Positions 50,997 to 59,864 of a DNA stretch of 64,000 nt are shown piece by piece. The position numbers were made by a program, and so were the translations under genes. Location of the stretch: contig CAJTCS010000005.1 of NCBI GenBank assembly GCA_910574995.1, positions 62,001 through 126,000 on the forward strand, read 5' to 3'. How positions within the stretch are numbered: position 1 is the stretch's first letter; the number at the start of each line of letters is the position of its first letter. The notes under the pieces were generated by a model. The model did not search any database. It was given only the letters and a program-made list of their open reading frames with translations, and was not told the origin of the DNA. This DNA comes from Oscillospiraceae bacterium (lineage in GTDB: Bacteria > Bacillota > Clostridia > Oscillospirales > Acutalibacteraceae).

Positions 50997-51812
50997 TCAG
51001 GGGACGCCCCCGTCCGCGCCCCGCGCGGCGCCGGTTTCCTGGAAACCGGCGGTTTGCGGCCCGGCCGGCCGGTACACATAGGCCCGGCCCCTTTTCCCTG
51101 CCAGCCCGGCGGCCCCCACCGACCGCAGTACGTTCACCGCCGCACGGGCCTTCCCTAGGGGCAGCCGCGCCGCCTTGCCATACTCTGCCGCTGTGAATTC
51201 CGCAAGCCCTTCCGGTATCAGCTGCTGGTAATCCTCTGCGCAGCCCAGCCACAGGGAATCCAGCAGCCGTACGGGCATGCGCTCGTAACAGGCGGTGCGC
51301 TTGCGCCCCACCTTCCTTTCCGGCCTTTGCAGGCGGTATTCCTCCACCTCCAGCAGCATCACGCAGACGGCCAGCCCTTCCCGGCCTAATAAGGGCTTGA
51401 TCCGGTACAGCTCTGGCAGCACCTCCCATGGGCCGGGGCGTTTGGGGCTTTTCCGGCGGGGCCCCGCCGCCCCATCCTCCTCTATAGGAACCAGCCATTT
51501 TACCGCCGGCACCGGGTACACCACGGTCACCGGGGCGGCCTGCAGGAAAAAGGCCAGCTTGTCCCGCAGCCGTTCAAACCCCCGGGTCTGTACCTCCACG
51601 ATCCCTTCCGGCCCGAACACATCCGCCACATAAGGGCCTACGCGCACCTCCCGGCTGTCCGGCCCGGGCCCAAAGAACCGCTTCAATACGGCGTGCTGGG
51701 TTTTCTCCCCCAACGTCCCAATGCCCTCCTGACGGCACCCCTCTTCCATCACCTCCCGGCAAGCTTGCAGGAAATCCTGCCCATCCAGGTCCCAGGGCTC
51801 TCTTCGGTACAA
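50997..51812 (-). CDS. Putative PD-(D/E)xK-like protein with C-terminal winged helix
   Basis: A 271-aa protein I cannot name firmly. The N-terminal part reads GEKTQHAVLKRFF...VRVGPYVADVFGPEGIVEVQTRGFERLRDKLAFFL, which looks like a restriction-endonuclease-like core (Asp in VADV, Glu-x-Gln in IVEVQT). The C-terminal part (FTAAEYGKAARLPLGKARAAVNVLRSVGAAG) looks like a winged helix. The start is a TTG at 51812 with GAGG upstream; other starts would cut into the domain. The last about 20 residues are low-complexity. Confidence 0.6.
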   Translation of the reverse strand: MYRREPWDLDGQDFLQACREVMEEGCRQEGIGTLGEKTQHAVLKRFFGPGPDSREVRVGPYVADVFGPEGIVEVQTRGFERLRDKLAFFLQAAPVTVVYPVPAVKWLVPIEEDGAAGPRRKSPKRPGPWEVLPELYRIKPLLGREGLAVCVMLLEVEEYRLQRPERKVGRKRTACYERMPVRLLDSLWLGCAEDYQQLIPEGLAEFTAAEYGKAARLPLGKARAAVNVLRSVGAAGLAGKRGRAYVYRPAGPQTAGFQETGAARGADGGVP

Positions 51813-51868
51813 CGCGCCTCACCCCCCCGTCCCGCTACCGCCCAGCCTTTTAAAAGCGGGCCTGCCCG

Positions 51869-52684
51869 TCAGCCTTCCAGCCCGAATAGCCTGGCAAAAT
51901 TCCCATACAGCATGGCCCGGTTCTCTTCCTCCCCGAATCCCAGCGCAAAAAACCGTTCCAGCTCTTCACAGGGCGTCCACATGGGGAAATCCGTCCCGAA
52001 CATGGTGTGGCTAACGCCAAAATGGGCAATGCTCTCCTGGGCCTGCCCCGGCGTTACCATAAACAAAGAGCTGGAGGTGTCAATATATACGTTTGTCCCA
52101 CGCAGCTCTTCCCGGGCTGTGTCCCACTCCGTATATCCCCCCAAATGGGCCGCGATACAGGTAAAGTCCGGCAGCTTTTCCAGCACGCGCATCAGCCTGC
52201 GGGGGGAGGAGAAATCCATGCGGCTGTCCCCTGTGTGGAACAGTACCGGCAGGCCCCGGCGGCTGGCCTCCGCGTACATGGGAAGCATTTGGGGGTCATC
52301 AATCTGGAACCGCTGGAAGTCTGGGTGGAGCTTGACCCCCCGCAGCCCCCGGCGCTGGATATCGTCCATTTCGGCGGCAACGTCCTCCACATCCTGGTGC
52401 CAGGCCGCCAGCCCCACGAACTGGGGGTATTCCTGGCATTTCCTCTGGATAAATTCGTTGATAGACCGTACCTGCTCTACCTTCGTGGCCACCGAGCACA
52501 CCAAAAACCGGTCGATGCCCGCTTCCTCCCCCCGCTGTGCCAGGACGTGGGGCAGGCCCACGTTCCGCATGGGGATATCATAAAACGTCCCCACCGAAGC
52601 CGTAGCTTTCTCCGCAATCTTCCCTGGGTATATATGGGCGTGGGCGTCCGCCGCCCGGTAGCTTACCCCGTTATGCCGTACCAT
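51869..52684 (-). CDS. Amidohydrolase-family TIM-barrel protein
   Basis: A 271-aa metal-dependent hydrolase (amidohydrolase_2 type): DAHAHIYPGKIAEKA gives the HxH motif, GVKLHPDFQRF the strand-5 region, LFHTGD and AAHLGG the further His ligands, and FGTDFPMWTPCEEL the conserved Asp near the end. Such enzymes include decarboxylases and lactonases; the substrate is not inferable. The ATG at 52684 follows AAGGA; the frame is open far upstream without conservation. Confidence 0.87.
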   Translation of the reverse strand: MVRHNGVSYRAADAHAHIYPGKIAEKATASVGTFYDIPMRNVGLPHVLAQRGEEAGIDRFLVCSVATKVEQVRSINEFIQRKCQEYPQFVGLAAWHQDVEDVAAEMDDIQRRGLRGVKLHPDFQRFQIDDPQMLPMYAEASRRGLPVLFHTGDSRMDFSSPRRLMRVLEKLPDFTCIAAHLGGYTEWDTAREELRGTNVYIDTSSSLFMVTPGQAQESIAHFGVSHTMFGTDFPMWTPCEELERFFALGFGEEENRAMLYGNFARLFGLEG

Positions 52685-52736
52685 ACCGCATCCTTCCCTT
52701 CCGTTTCCTTTTTCTTCCCGTTCCATCCCCACCGGT

Positions 52737-53375
52737 TTACCCTTCAGACGGCCCTTCTGGCCTTTTGCCCTTGGAGTATACACAGCCGCAGTAGCCCTGC
52801 CTGTACAGGCCGTATTGCCGGGAACGCAGGACAGACCGCTTATACCCGTCCTTCTTCTTAAAGTCCGCCGGCAGGTGCCGCACCCCATAGGCCGCCGCCA
52901 GCTCTTCCCCAATCTGGTTGAGGGCCCGGGCATCCTTCAGCGGGCTGATGGACAAGGTGGTGGTAAAAAAATCGAAGCCCTGGGCCGCCGCCAGCTTTGC
53001 CGTCTCCTCCAGCCGCAGCCGGTAGCATTTCATGCAGCGGGCCCCGCCCTCCGGCTCCCCCTCCAGGCCCTTGGCCATGGCCTGGAACGCCTCACCGCCG
53101 TACCCGCAGGGCAACAGCGACGGGGCCCCTTCCAGGGGCATTTCAGCCAGCAGGCGCTCTAACTCTGCCCGCCGCTTTTCATACTCCTCAAAAGGGGCGA
53201 TATTGGGGTTGTAATACAGCAGCGTCACAGCAAAATGACGGCATAAATACTCCAGCGTGCCGCTGGCACAGGGGGCGCAGCAGGCGTGCAGCAGCAACCG
53301 GGGGCGGTCCCCCTCTTGGAAGCCCGCCACAAGCCGCTCCATTTCCTTTGCGTAATTCTGTACCGGTACCGGCAT
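52737..53375 (-). CDS. queH: Epoxyqueuosine reductase QueH
   Basis: Last step of queuosine tRNA modification (non-cobalamin type). The 212-aa protein has HACCAPC (Cys32, Cys33, Cys36), GGARCMKCYRLRLEETAKLA, TTTLSISPLKD and YCGC, the expected QueH cysteine set for its Fe-S cluster and catalysis. The start is ATG 53375. The longer frame to 53444 would begin upstream of the candidate promoter's -10. Confidence 0.93.
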   Translation of the reverse strand: MPVPVQNYAKEMERLVAGFQEGDRPRLLLHACCAPCASGTLEYLCRHFAVTLLYYNPNIAPFEEYEKRRAELERLLAEMPLEGAPSLLPCGYGGEAFQAMAKGLEGEPEGGARCMKCYRLRLEETAKLAAAQGFDFFTTTLSISPLKDARALNQIGEELAAAYGVRHLPADFKKKDGYKRSVLRSRQYGLYRQGYCGCVYSKGKRPEGPSEG

Positions 53376-53417
53376 GTCCCTCTTCCCCCTCCAGACGAAC
53401 TTTTTATGAATCTTTTT

Positions 53418-53446
53418 ATAGTACGGCAGGGGCTGGGTTTTCACAA
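53418..53446 (-). promoter_or_regulatory. Candidate queH promoter
   Basis: TTGTGA, 17 nt, TACTAT on the minus strand. It argues for the shorter QueH start. Confidence 0.4.
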
Positions 53447-53601
53447 TCCCCCCCGCCCTGCCAAACCTGTCTGTACCGCATATCTCCCTGCCATTTTAGC
53501 ACAGGCAGGGCCGGATTGCAAGCCGGGATGTCGTAACGGGCGCGGCCCGGGGTTTGGCGCTCCCCTTCCTTGGGAATACGCCGCTTTTCCCCAAATTTTA
53601 T

Positions 53602-53630
53602 TTGACAGGCCCCCGGAAAAAGTGTACCAT
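53602..53630 (+). promoter_or_regulatory. Promoter of the DUF212 gene
   Basis: TTGACA, 17 nt, TACCAT on the plus strand, about 100 nt before the ATG. Confidence 0.65.
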
Positions 53631-53733
53631 ATTGTGTAGGCAGAAATATCCCACACACTACAGGGCCTGGCCTGCGCAGGGACGGGAGGGAAGCCCCTTC
53701 CCCCGCGGGCAAGCCCCGGTTAGGCGGTACCCT

Positions 53734-54216
53734 ATGAACCTATCTTTCCTCCTCTCCAACCCCCTCATCAACGTCAGCGTCATCGCCTGGGCCAGCGCCC
53801 AGCTGTTGAAGACTTTGATAGACACCATCAAGCACAAGCAGTTTGACCGCCACCGCCTGGCTGGGGCCGGGGGCATGCCCAGCTCCCACTCGGCTGTTAC
53901 CTGTTCGGTACTGCTGACCTCCTATTACCTCTATGGATTCAACCACCCGGTGTTCGCCCTGGCCTTTGTACTGGCCCTAATCGTCATGTATGACGCTACC
54001 GGCGTGCGCTGGGCCGCCGGGCTGCACGCCCGGGCCATCAACCACATTGTAGAATACTTGGAACAAAGCGACAGCGAGGACACCCGCCGGGCCCTGCACG
54101 AGCTGATACCCCGTCTGAACGAATCCTTGGGGCACCGGGTACGGGAGGTCATATGCGGCGCGGCCTTGGGTTTTGCCATAGCGGTGGTGGCCCACCTGTT
54201 GCGGGCCACCGGCTGA
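53734..54216 (+). CDS. Divergent PAP2-like membrane protein (DUF212/YuiD)
   Basis: A 160-aa integral membrane protein with about four helices. The family motifs are AQLLKTLIDTIKHKQFD, GAGGMPSSHSAVTCSVL (PAP2-like SSH), and MYDATGVRWAAGLHARAIN. It is a presumed lipid-phosphate phosphatase relative; activity is not established. The longer open frame upstream starts before the promoter and is not coding. Confidence 0.9.
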   Translation: MNLSFLLSNPLINVSVIAWASAQLLKTLIDTIKHKQFDRHRLAGAGGMPSSHSAVTCSVLLTSYYLYGFNHPVFALAFVLALIVMYDATGVRWAAGLHARAINHIVEYLEQSDSEDTRRALHELIPRLNESLGHRVREVICGAALGFAIAVVAHLLRATG

Positions 54217-54246
54217 ACTACCGCTGTATCATGGCGGCAAAACCAA

Positions 54247-54303
54247 GCGGCCCCGCCCTATCCAGACGGCTGAGAGCTGTCAGCCAGGATAGGGCGGGGC
54301 CGC
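54247..54303. terminator. Strong terminator between convergent genes
   Basis: A perfect 17-bp stem (GCGGCCCCGCCCTATCC and complement) with an inner GGCTG/CAGCC hairpin; TTTATCATCTTTT follows on the plus strand. Confidence 0.85.
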
Positions 54304-54346
54304 TTTATCATCTTTTCGGCAATCCTTAGGTATCCCCCTGTGCCTG

Positions 54347-54883
54347 TCAGCCACAGGGGCGCAGCTGGGGATGCAGCTTCCACAGGGCCAGCACAGCCAC
54401 CGGCAGCGCCGCCAGCTGCAGGATGATCCCCGGCAGGGGCGTAAGGAAGCACCCTTGCAGCCAGTCCCACAGGGTATACCCGTTGCGGAAGAAGCAAAAA
54501 TACAACAGCCCCTCCAGGCACCTTCCCAGCGCCATGGCCGCCAGCAACGCCCCGTACACGTTTATCCAGCCCCACCCGCTGTGGAGCAGGCAAACCAGCA
54601 GCCCCGCCAGGAATCCGTACAGCCCCAGGACCACGATGCGCTCTGGCAAAGAGGCCAGCCCTGGGACGCCGAAAACCAGGTGGGAAACCACCGGGCACAG
54701 CACCCCGCAAGAGAGGCCATAGCCCGGGCCGCACAGCAGCCCGCACAGTACGGCTGCCAGCTGCATGGGCAGCAAAACGTCCTCCCAGCCGGGGCGGGGC
54801 CGCAAAAGGGCCGCCAGCCCAACGCCCAGGCCTACGCACAGGAAAGCGTACATCGCCTCCCACAGTACCCGCCGCGCCCCCAT
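54347..54883 (-). CDS. ECF transporter S-component-like protein
   Basis: A 178-aa membrane protein with about five to six helices, resembling ECF-type vitamin-transporter S-components: a LLPMQLAAVLCGLLCGPGYGLSCGVLCPVVSHLVFGVPGL segment (conserved PxxxAGLLxGPxxG region) and an N-terminal AxxxA-type helix to contact EcfT. The vitamin or metabolite is unknown. The ATG at 54883 lies 7 nt after AAGGGGG; a GTG just before it is possible. It follows nagB by 36 nt. Confidence 0.8.
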   Translation of the reverse strand: MGARRVLWEAMYAFLCVGLGVGLAALLRPRPGWEDVLLPMQLAAVLCGLLCGPGYGLSCGVLCPVVSHLVFGVPGLASLPERIVVLGLYGFLAGLLVCLLHSGWGWINVYGALLAAMALGRCLEGLLYFCFFRNGYTLWDWLQGCFLTPLPGIILQLAALPVAVLALWKLHPQLRPCG

Positions 54884-54919
54884 CACGCCGCCCCCTTCCT
54901 TTTCTTTCCCCGGTTGCCC

Positions 54920-55627
54920 TTACCCTTTACAGGCAATCACAGTCACATCCGGATGGAGCTGCAGGACCGACGCCGGCACCTGGGGCGTGATGGGCCCGGA
55001 CAGGGCCGTTTCCAAAATGCCGGCCTTGTCCGCCCCGGCAATCAACAAGATCTTCCTGGCTTTCATGATGGTGCCGATACCCATGGTTACCGCTTGGGTA
55101 GGCACGTCCTCGATCCGTTGGAACAACCGGGAGTTGGCCTGGATGGTGCTTTCCGTCAGCTGCACCCGGTGCACGCGCCTGGGGAAATCGGGGGCGGGCT
55201 CGTTAAAGCCAATGTGCCCATTATGGCCGATGCCCAGCAGCTGCATGTCCACCCCGCCCAGGGAATCGATCAGGTCCTCATACCGCTGGCTTTCCGCCTG
55301 GATGTCCTCCGCCAGCCCGTTGGGCAGGTGCGTGTTCCCCTGGGGGATGTTTACCCGGCTGAACAGGTGCTTGTCCATAAAATACCGGTAGCTTTGGGGG
55401 TCGTCTGGCTGCAGCCCGCAATATTCGTCCAGGTTCACAGTGCGTACCTGGGAGAAATCCAGCCGGCCCTCCCCACATTCTGCCGCCAGCCTGTCATAGG
55501 CGCCAACAGGCGAGCTGCCAGTTGCCAGCCCCAGCACGCAGCCGGGCTTCAACAGGACTTGGGCCCCCAACAGCCCCGCCGCCAGGACGCTCATTTCCTC
55601 ATAGTTTTTGGTTTGGATGATCCGCAT
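54920..55627 (-). CDS. nagB: Glucosamine-6-phosphate deaminase
   Basis: Converts glucosamine-6-P to fructose-6-P and ammonia. The 235-aa product has LGLATGSSPVGAYDRL, TVNLDEYCGL with the catalytic Asp, GIGHNGHIGFNEP with the catalytic His, and the RRVHRVQLTESTIQANSRLF segment. AAAGGA precedes the ATG. It is not accompanied by nagA here. Confidence 0.95.
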   Translation of the reverse strand: MRIIQTKNYEEMSVLAAGLLGAQVLLKPGCVLGLATGSSPVGAYDRLAAECGEGRLDFSQVRTVNLDEYCGLQPDDPQSYRYFMDKHLFSRVNIPQGNTHLPNGLAEDIQAESQRYEDLIDSLGGVDMQLLGIGHNGHIGFNEPAPDFPRRVHRVQLTESTIQANSRLFQRIEDVPTQAVTMGIGTIMKARKILLIAGADKAGILETALSGPITPQVPASVLQLHPDVTVIACKG

Positions 55628-55736
55628 ACCGCTGTCCTTTCCGCCCCGCCCGGGGCACGTTTTCTTAAAATGAAGGCTTGGTTGGAAAATAGGGAAAGTG
55701 CCGGGTCCTTCGTCTAAAATGGAACGGCAAGGGGCA

Positions 55737-56666
55737 CTATTGGGCCCCGGCCCCCTTGGCGCGGGGGGGCAGCTGTGCCAGGATGACCGCTGTAAACACC
55801 AGGCCGCACCCCACCAATTCCCGGGGGGAAAGGGGCTCGCCCAACAGGACCCACCCGGAAACCGCCGCGAACACGGACTCCAGGCTCATCAGCAAGGAGG
55901 CAACCGTGGGGTTTGTGCCCTTCTGGCCCACAATCTGCAGGGTATAGGCCACGCCGCTGGAAAGCACCCCTGTGTACAGCAGCGGCCCCCAGGCCGCCAA
56001 CAGGGCGCGCCAATCCAGGCCTTCGAATACCAGTGCCAGCGCCAGGGAGATCAGGCCCGTTACAAAAAATTGTACGCAAGAAAGCTGGATGCCGTCCACC
56101 TGGGGGGAGAAGTGGTCGATGACCAAAATATGCAGGGAGAAAAACACCGCGCTGCAAATTACCAGCAGGTCCCCCGCGGCCATGGAAAAGCCCTCCCCTT
56201 CCCCGCCGCTGAGGCAATACGCCCCTGCCAGCGCCACCAGCACGCCCAGCCACACCTGCAGCCCAGGCCTGCGGCCCAAGAAAACCCCCAGCACCGGCAC
56301 CAGGACAATGTACAGGGAAGTGAGGAAGCCGGCTTTCCCGGCCGTGGTAGAGGTCAGGCCCATCTGCTGCAGCAGGCTGCCCCCGGCCAGCATCACGCCG
56401 CAGGCGCAGCCCCCGGCCAGCAGCGCCTTGTTTTGCAGCCAGCACTTGGCTTTCCCCAGGTTTGCCTGGCCCCCCCGCCGCCGGGAAGTGAACCAGGCCA
56501 CCGGCAACAGCGCCAGGCTGCCCACAAAGCTGCGGGCCGCGTTGAACAGGCAGGGGCCCACGTGGTCCATACCCATGCTTTGGGCCACAAAGGCCGTGCC
56601 CCAGATGAACGCCGCCAGCACCAGCAACAGGCTGCGCGCGCTGCTTTTTTCTTTATTCTGTCCCAT
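55737..56666 (-). CDS. EamA-family (DMT superfamily) transporter
   Basis: A 309-aa transporter with ten predicted helices and two EamA repeats: FIWGTAFVAQSMGMDHVGP...ARSFVGSLALLP in the first, SAVFFSLHILVIDHFSPQ and SSGVAYTLQIVGQKGTNPTVASLLMSLESVFAAVSGWVLLGE in the second. The substrate is unknown; members export metabolites or amino acids. The start overlaps the MATE gene end by 14 nt, indicating coupling. Confidence 0.92.
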   Translation of the reverse strand: MGQNKEKSSARSLLLVLAAFIWGTAFVAQSMGMDHVGPCLFNAARSFVGSLALLPVAWFTSRRRGGQANLGKAKCWLQNKALLAGGCACGVMLAGGSLLQQMGLTSTTAGKAGFLTSLYIVLVPVLGVFLGRRPGLQVWLGVLVALAGAYCLSGGEGEGFSMAAGDLLVICSAVFFSLHILVIDHFSPQVDGIQLSCVQFFVTGLISLALALVFEGLDWRALLAAWGPLLYTGVLSSGVAYTLQIVGQKGTNPTVASLLMSLESVFAAVSGWVLLGEPLSPRELVGCGLVFTAVILAQLPPRAKGAGAQ

Positions 56667-58035
56667 CCGCCAACCCTTCCTTACTGTCCCTTGTCAGGTT
56701 TTTCATCCAGTTGTACCGGTTGATTTTCACCACAGCCACAAAACACTTCAAAATCTGGTCGCACTTCAGGCAGGCGAACACCACCCAAGGGGGCGCGCTC
56801 AGCCACATGGAGATGAGGGCCGAGGGGATTACCACCAGGAACACAAAGACGGTGTCGTTCTTGAACACGAAAGAGATGTCCCCCCCGGACTTTACCAGGC
56901 CAAACAAACAGGCCGCCTGGTAACAGGTGCCGATGATGGTGACGGAGATCACGTTCATGAACTGGCGGGAATAGGCCTGGGCTTCGGGGCTGGCGTTATA
57001 CAGGGTGATGAACCCATCCCGGAACAGCAGCACCAGCCCGCCGGAAATAAGCCCCACGAAAAGGAAAATCATCTGCACGGTTTTGGCATATTCCTTCATC
57101 TTGTCGTACAGCCCGGCCCCCACGGTTTTGCCGGTGATGATGCCCACCGCCGAGGAAAGCCCGTTCATCCACACATAGATCAAGTTATGCAGCATGCCGG
57201 TGATGCTGGCCGCAGCCATTACGCCGGCGGAATAGAACCCCAGTATCTTGGTGTTGGCCAGCATGTTGATGGACCACACCACCTGCCCGCCGATTACCGG
57301 CAAGCCATAGCGCACGAAGTCCTTCAAAAGCTGCCGGTCTGTATGCAGCAGGTCCTTTAAGCCCAGCCGCAGCTTCTTGTCCGCAAAGAACACATACCCG
57401 GCGCTGACGCACATCTCTAAAATACGGGAGACCAGCGTGGCCACCGCCGCGCCCCGCACCCCCATGGCTGGCAGGCCCAGCTTGCCAAAGATGAGGATAT
57501 AGTTGAGGGAAACGTTTACCACCAAGGCCATGATGGAAATGTACAGGCCGATCTTAGCCGTTTCCACGCTGCGCATAGAGGCGATCATCACCTGGGAAAT
57601 AGCAAAGAACAAATATGTAAAGCCCACCACCTGCAGGTATACGGCGCCCTCTTGGATGACGCCGGGCTCTTGTGTAAACAGCCGGATGATGGGGGCTGGG
57701 AACAGCACCGCCGCCAGCGTGGCCGCAAGGCCCACCCCCAGGGCGAACTTGACCCCAATAGACACCACTTTCCGGATGCTGGCGGTGTCCTTCCTGCCCC
57801 AGTATTGGGCTGCCAGGATGAGGATGGCCCCTTCGATCCCCGCCACGAACATCTGCACCACAGACTGCATCTGGTTGCCCACATACACGCCGGAGATGGC
57901 ATTGTCCCCCAGAGAGCCGATCATCAGGTTGTCCGCAAAATTCACCGCGAAAGTAATCAGGTTTTGCAGAGAGATGGGGACCGCCAAGGTGATCAGCGTC
58001 TTATAAAAGGACCTGTCTTTTGTGAAAACTGCCAT
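56653..58035 (-). CDS. MATE-family efflux transporter
   Basis: A 460-aa multidrug/toxin antiporter-type protein with twelve hydrophobic helices. The N-terminal half has PISLQNLITFAVNFADNLMIGSLGDNAISGV (the MATE TM1-TM2 signature), and the related second-half repeat has YGLPVIGGQVVWSINMLANTKILGF. Motifs suggest Na+ or H+ coupling; the substrate is unknown. It starts 9 nt after GAGGAGG and precedes the DMT gene in a two-gene operon. Confidence 0.93.
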   Translation of the reverse strand: MAVFTKDRSFYKTLITLAVPISLQNLITFAVNFADNLMIGSLGDNAISGVYVGNQMQSVVQMFVAGIEGAILILAAQYWGRKDTASIRKVVSIGVKFALGVGLAATLAAVLFPAPIIRLFTQEPGVIQEGAVYLQVVGFTYLFFAISQVMIASMRSVETAKIGLYISIMALVVNVSLNYILIFGKLGLPAMGVRGAAVATLVSRILEMCVSAGYVFFADKKLRLGLKDLLHTDRQLLKDFVRYGLPVIGGQVVWSINMLANTKILGFYSAGVMAAASITGMLHNLIYVWMNGLSSAVGIITGKTVGAGLYDKMKEYAKTVQMIFLFVGLISGGLVLLFRDGFITLYNASPEAQAYSRQFMNVISVTIIGTCYQAACLFGLVKSGGDISFVFKNDTVFVFLVVIPSALISMWLSAPPWVVFACLKCDQILKCFVAVVKINRYNWMKNLTRDSKEGLADGTE

Positions 58036-58075
58036 GATACAGCCTCCTCATTTCCCGAAAATACCATACCATCCG

Positions 58076-58104
58076 ATTATACACTACCTTCCCTGGGAAG
58101 TAAA
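58076..58104 (-). promoter_or_regulatory. Promoter of the MATE-DMT operon
   Basis: TTTACT, 17 nt, TATAAT on the minus strand, about 40 nt before the MATE start. Confidence 0.65.
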
Positions 58105-58331
58105 GCCCATTTTTGCGGGAAAAAGCAGGCGCCCTCCCCCTGTAAAAGCCCGCGCGCTATCTATATGGGGGGATACCCCAGCCTTATAGAATGGGATCCC
58201 TTGGGAAGGGGCCTTGGCCATGGCTGAACCCGCGTAGCAGGGGGGAACGGCCGCCGCCCCAGGCGTTGGGAATCCGCTTTGGGAAAGAGGCATTGCCTGG
58301 CAGGAAGTTCTGGAAACCGCGCCGGCGGAGG

Positions 58332-58366
58332 TTGACACGGGGCCGGCATACCATTATAATGGTATG
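58332..58366 (+). promoter_or_regulatory. Promoter with a perfect 20-bp palindrome over the -10 box
   Basis: Consensus TTGACA, 17 nt, TATAAT on the plus strand. The -10 sits inside a perfect palindrome (58347-58366, half-site CATACCATTA), so a dimeric repressor binding there would block RNA polymerase. Apart from this and the MATE promoter I see nothing in 58036-58397. Confidence 0.75.
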
Positions 58367-58397
58367 TAATGATAGGCAAGAAAACCTGGGCTTATAG

Positions 58398-58700
58398 GGG
58401 ACTGAGCAAACTGAGTATGCCGGGAAGTCCACCATGGTGAAACGGCTGGCGGAAAAATATGGCGGCACTGCCTGCGGGGAAAATTACCACGAGCCACTGC
58501 TGCCAGGGCTGGACAGCGGCGAATTCCCCTGCCTGACCTGTACAAGGGATTTACAGGACTGGCACGACTTTATCCGGCGGACGCCGGACGAGTATGAGGG
58601 CTTTCTCCATTCTGGATTCCGGGTCATCCTCCGGGATGACAACAGGACGGTTGAGGAAACCCTTGCGCTGGTTGAACAGGGCTTTGGACTGCAAAAATAA
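58398..58700 (+). pseudogene. Remnant of a P-loop nucleotide/shikimate-kinase-like protein
   Basis: The frame opens after a TAG at 58395. It reads GTEQTEYAGKSTMVKRLAEKYGG, a Walker A loop whose first Gly is displaced by a small duplication, then GENYHEPLLPGLDSGEFPCLTCTRDLQDWHDFIRRTPDEYE. It then jumps directly to a C-terminal segment, HSGFRVILRDDNRTVEETLALVEQGFGL. The central part of the kinase (lid and LID-like arginines) is missing. The first ATG (58434) lies within the P-loop. This looks like an internally deleted, N-terminally eroded gene with the same promoter as the DUF3783 gene. Confidence 0.6.
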
Positions 58701-58711
58701 GGAGGTTTTTT

Positions 58712-59089
58712 ATGGCAAACCACGCGCGCATCCTCTTATTCCATGTAGAGCCCCTCAAGGCCGCGCACATCGAAAGCCTGTGCGAAGCTTTCAACATCCG
58801 CGTTTCCCGGATAAAGCCTGCCGAATACTCCCAAAAGCTGGGGTATCTCGCGGGGATGCCCGGTTTCCTTAAGGATAGCCCCGCCTATACCGGGCCGGAA
58901 TTCCCATCGGAAATGATGGTGTTTTCCAGTATGGACGAGACCCTCGACCAATTCCTAAGCCAGTACAGGGAGGCAGGCATCCCATCCATCGGGTTGAAAG
59001 CGGTCATTACGCCGCACAATATATCCTGGAGCGCGGCGGATTTGTACAAGGAGCTTTTCATAGAACACCAATCCTTCCAGAAAAAATAG
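58712..59089 (+). CDS. DUF3783 protein
   Basis: A 125-aa protein. Its C-terminal half (SEMMVFSSMDETLDQFLSQYREAGIPSIGLKAVITPHNISWSAADLYKELFIEHQSF) matches the DUF3783 family, in which a conserved K..ITPHN..W motif is the hallmark. No catalytic role is known. AAGGAGG lies 6 nt before the ATG. It is the second gene behind the palindromic promoter. Confidence 0.85.
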   Translation: MANHARILLFHVEPLKAAHIESLCEAFNIRVSRIKPAEYSQKLGYLAGMPGFLKDSPAYTGPEFPSEMMVFSSMDETLDQFLSQYREAGIPSIGLKAVITPHNISWSAADLYKELFIEHQSFQKK

Positions 59090-59105
59090 CCGTTTTATTC
59101 CATGC

Positions 59106-59138
59106 CCGGGAGGTTTTTTGAAGCCCCTCCCGGCTATT
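59106..59138 (+). terminator. Terminator of the DUF3783 gene
   Basis: CCGGGAGG pairs with CCTCCCGG around a 12-nt loop, followed by CTATTTTTAT. Confidence 0.65.
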
Positions 59139-59419
59139 TTTATGGGGAGGCGAGGCTGAAAAACACACCCTGCCTTCCACCGGGGACCTTTCCAGGGGCC
59201 CCACGCCGCAGGTACTGGGCGCAGGGCCGTGCGATATCCGCAACATATTACCATACCTATTGTGCAAAACCCATAATACCATCTGCCAACAGACGATATC
59301 CCACAGGGCCCCGCCGCCCGCCCCCTGGCCTTGGCTTCTGGCAGGCCCTATACATTTCATCACAACCGCTCCTATAATTTTTGCCCTTATGCCGGACCCG
59401 TATATATTTCCTACATCAG

Positions 59420-59479
59420 CTGAAACAAAAAAAGCATCCCAGCAAGCTTTCACCTGCTGGGATGCTTTTTTTGTTTCAG
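59420..59479. terminator. 25-bp perfect inverted-repeat terminator
   Basis: A 25-nt arm at 59420-59444 (A7 in the middle) has an exact complement at 59455-59479 (T7), loop of 10 nt. It is a strong bidirectional terminator and marks the left border of the accessory block. The stretch 59139-59419 holds nothing I can name. Confidence 0.9.
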
Positions 59480-59591
59480 TTCAATCCATGTGCTTAAAGC
59501 GCAAATTACTTGCTCTTAATAGCCGCCTGTGTGGAACGGTACTCCGGCAGGACTGCATGGACGACCGCGCCATATTCGGCCAACTGTCTGG

Positions 59592-59731
59592 CCTATGAGC
59601 CGGAGGATTCTTTTCCGCCGTTCATGACGCTTCACATCGGGCATGAGCAGGCTAACGAGTATCGGAAGGCCATTGGGCGGTATGTCCGCAAGGTGCAGTG
59701 GACAGATTTGACGGTGGATGTGTATCTCTGA
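59592..59731 (+). pseudogene. C-terminal fragment of an unidentified protein
   Basis: About 45 residues (CLAYEPEDSFPPFMTLHIGHEQANEYRKAIGRYVRKVQWTDLTVDVYL, then a stop) look like genuine protein but have no own start or ribosome-binding site; the frame upstream turns into low-quality sequence. Probably the tail of a gene lost when the neighbouring accessory block inserted. The family is not recognised. Confidence 0.4.
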
Positions 59732-59814
59732 TAGATATTATAGGGAAGGCCGCTTGGGATGTCAGGCAGCTTTCTATTTGTCAGAAAGTTTTTACGGATT
59801 TCAAGCAAAAACTA

Positions 59815-59843
59815 TTGACCTAACAAAACTTTTTGGATATACT
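59815..59843 (+). promoter_or_regulatory. Promoter of the DUF4143 ATPase gene
   Basis: TTGACC, 17 nt, TATACT on the plus strand, about 22 nt before the ATG at 59865. Confidence 0.7.
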
Positions 59844-59864
59844 ACTAAGGAAGGAGGCGGTAAC

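Noticed and set aside
58398-58700. A functional small kinase
   Set aside because: The P-loop lacks its first Gly, there is no start before it, and the central catalytic region is absent.
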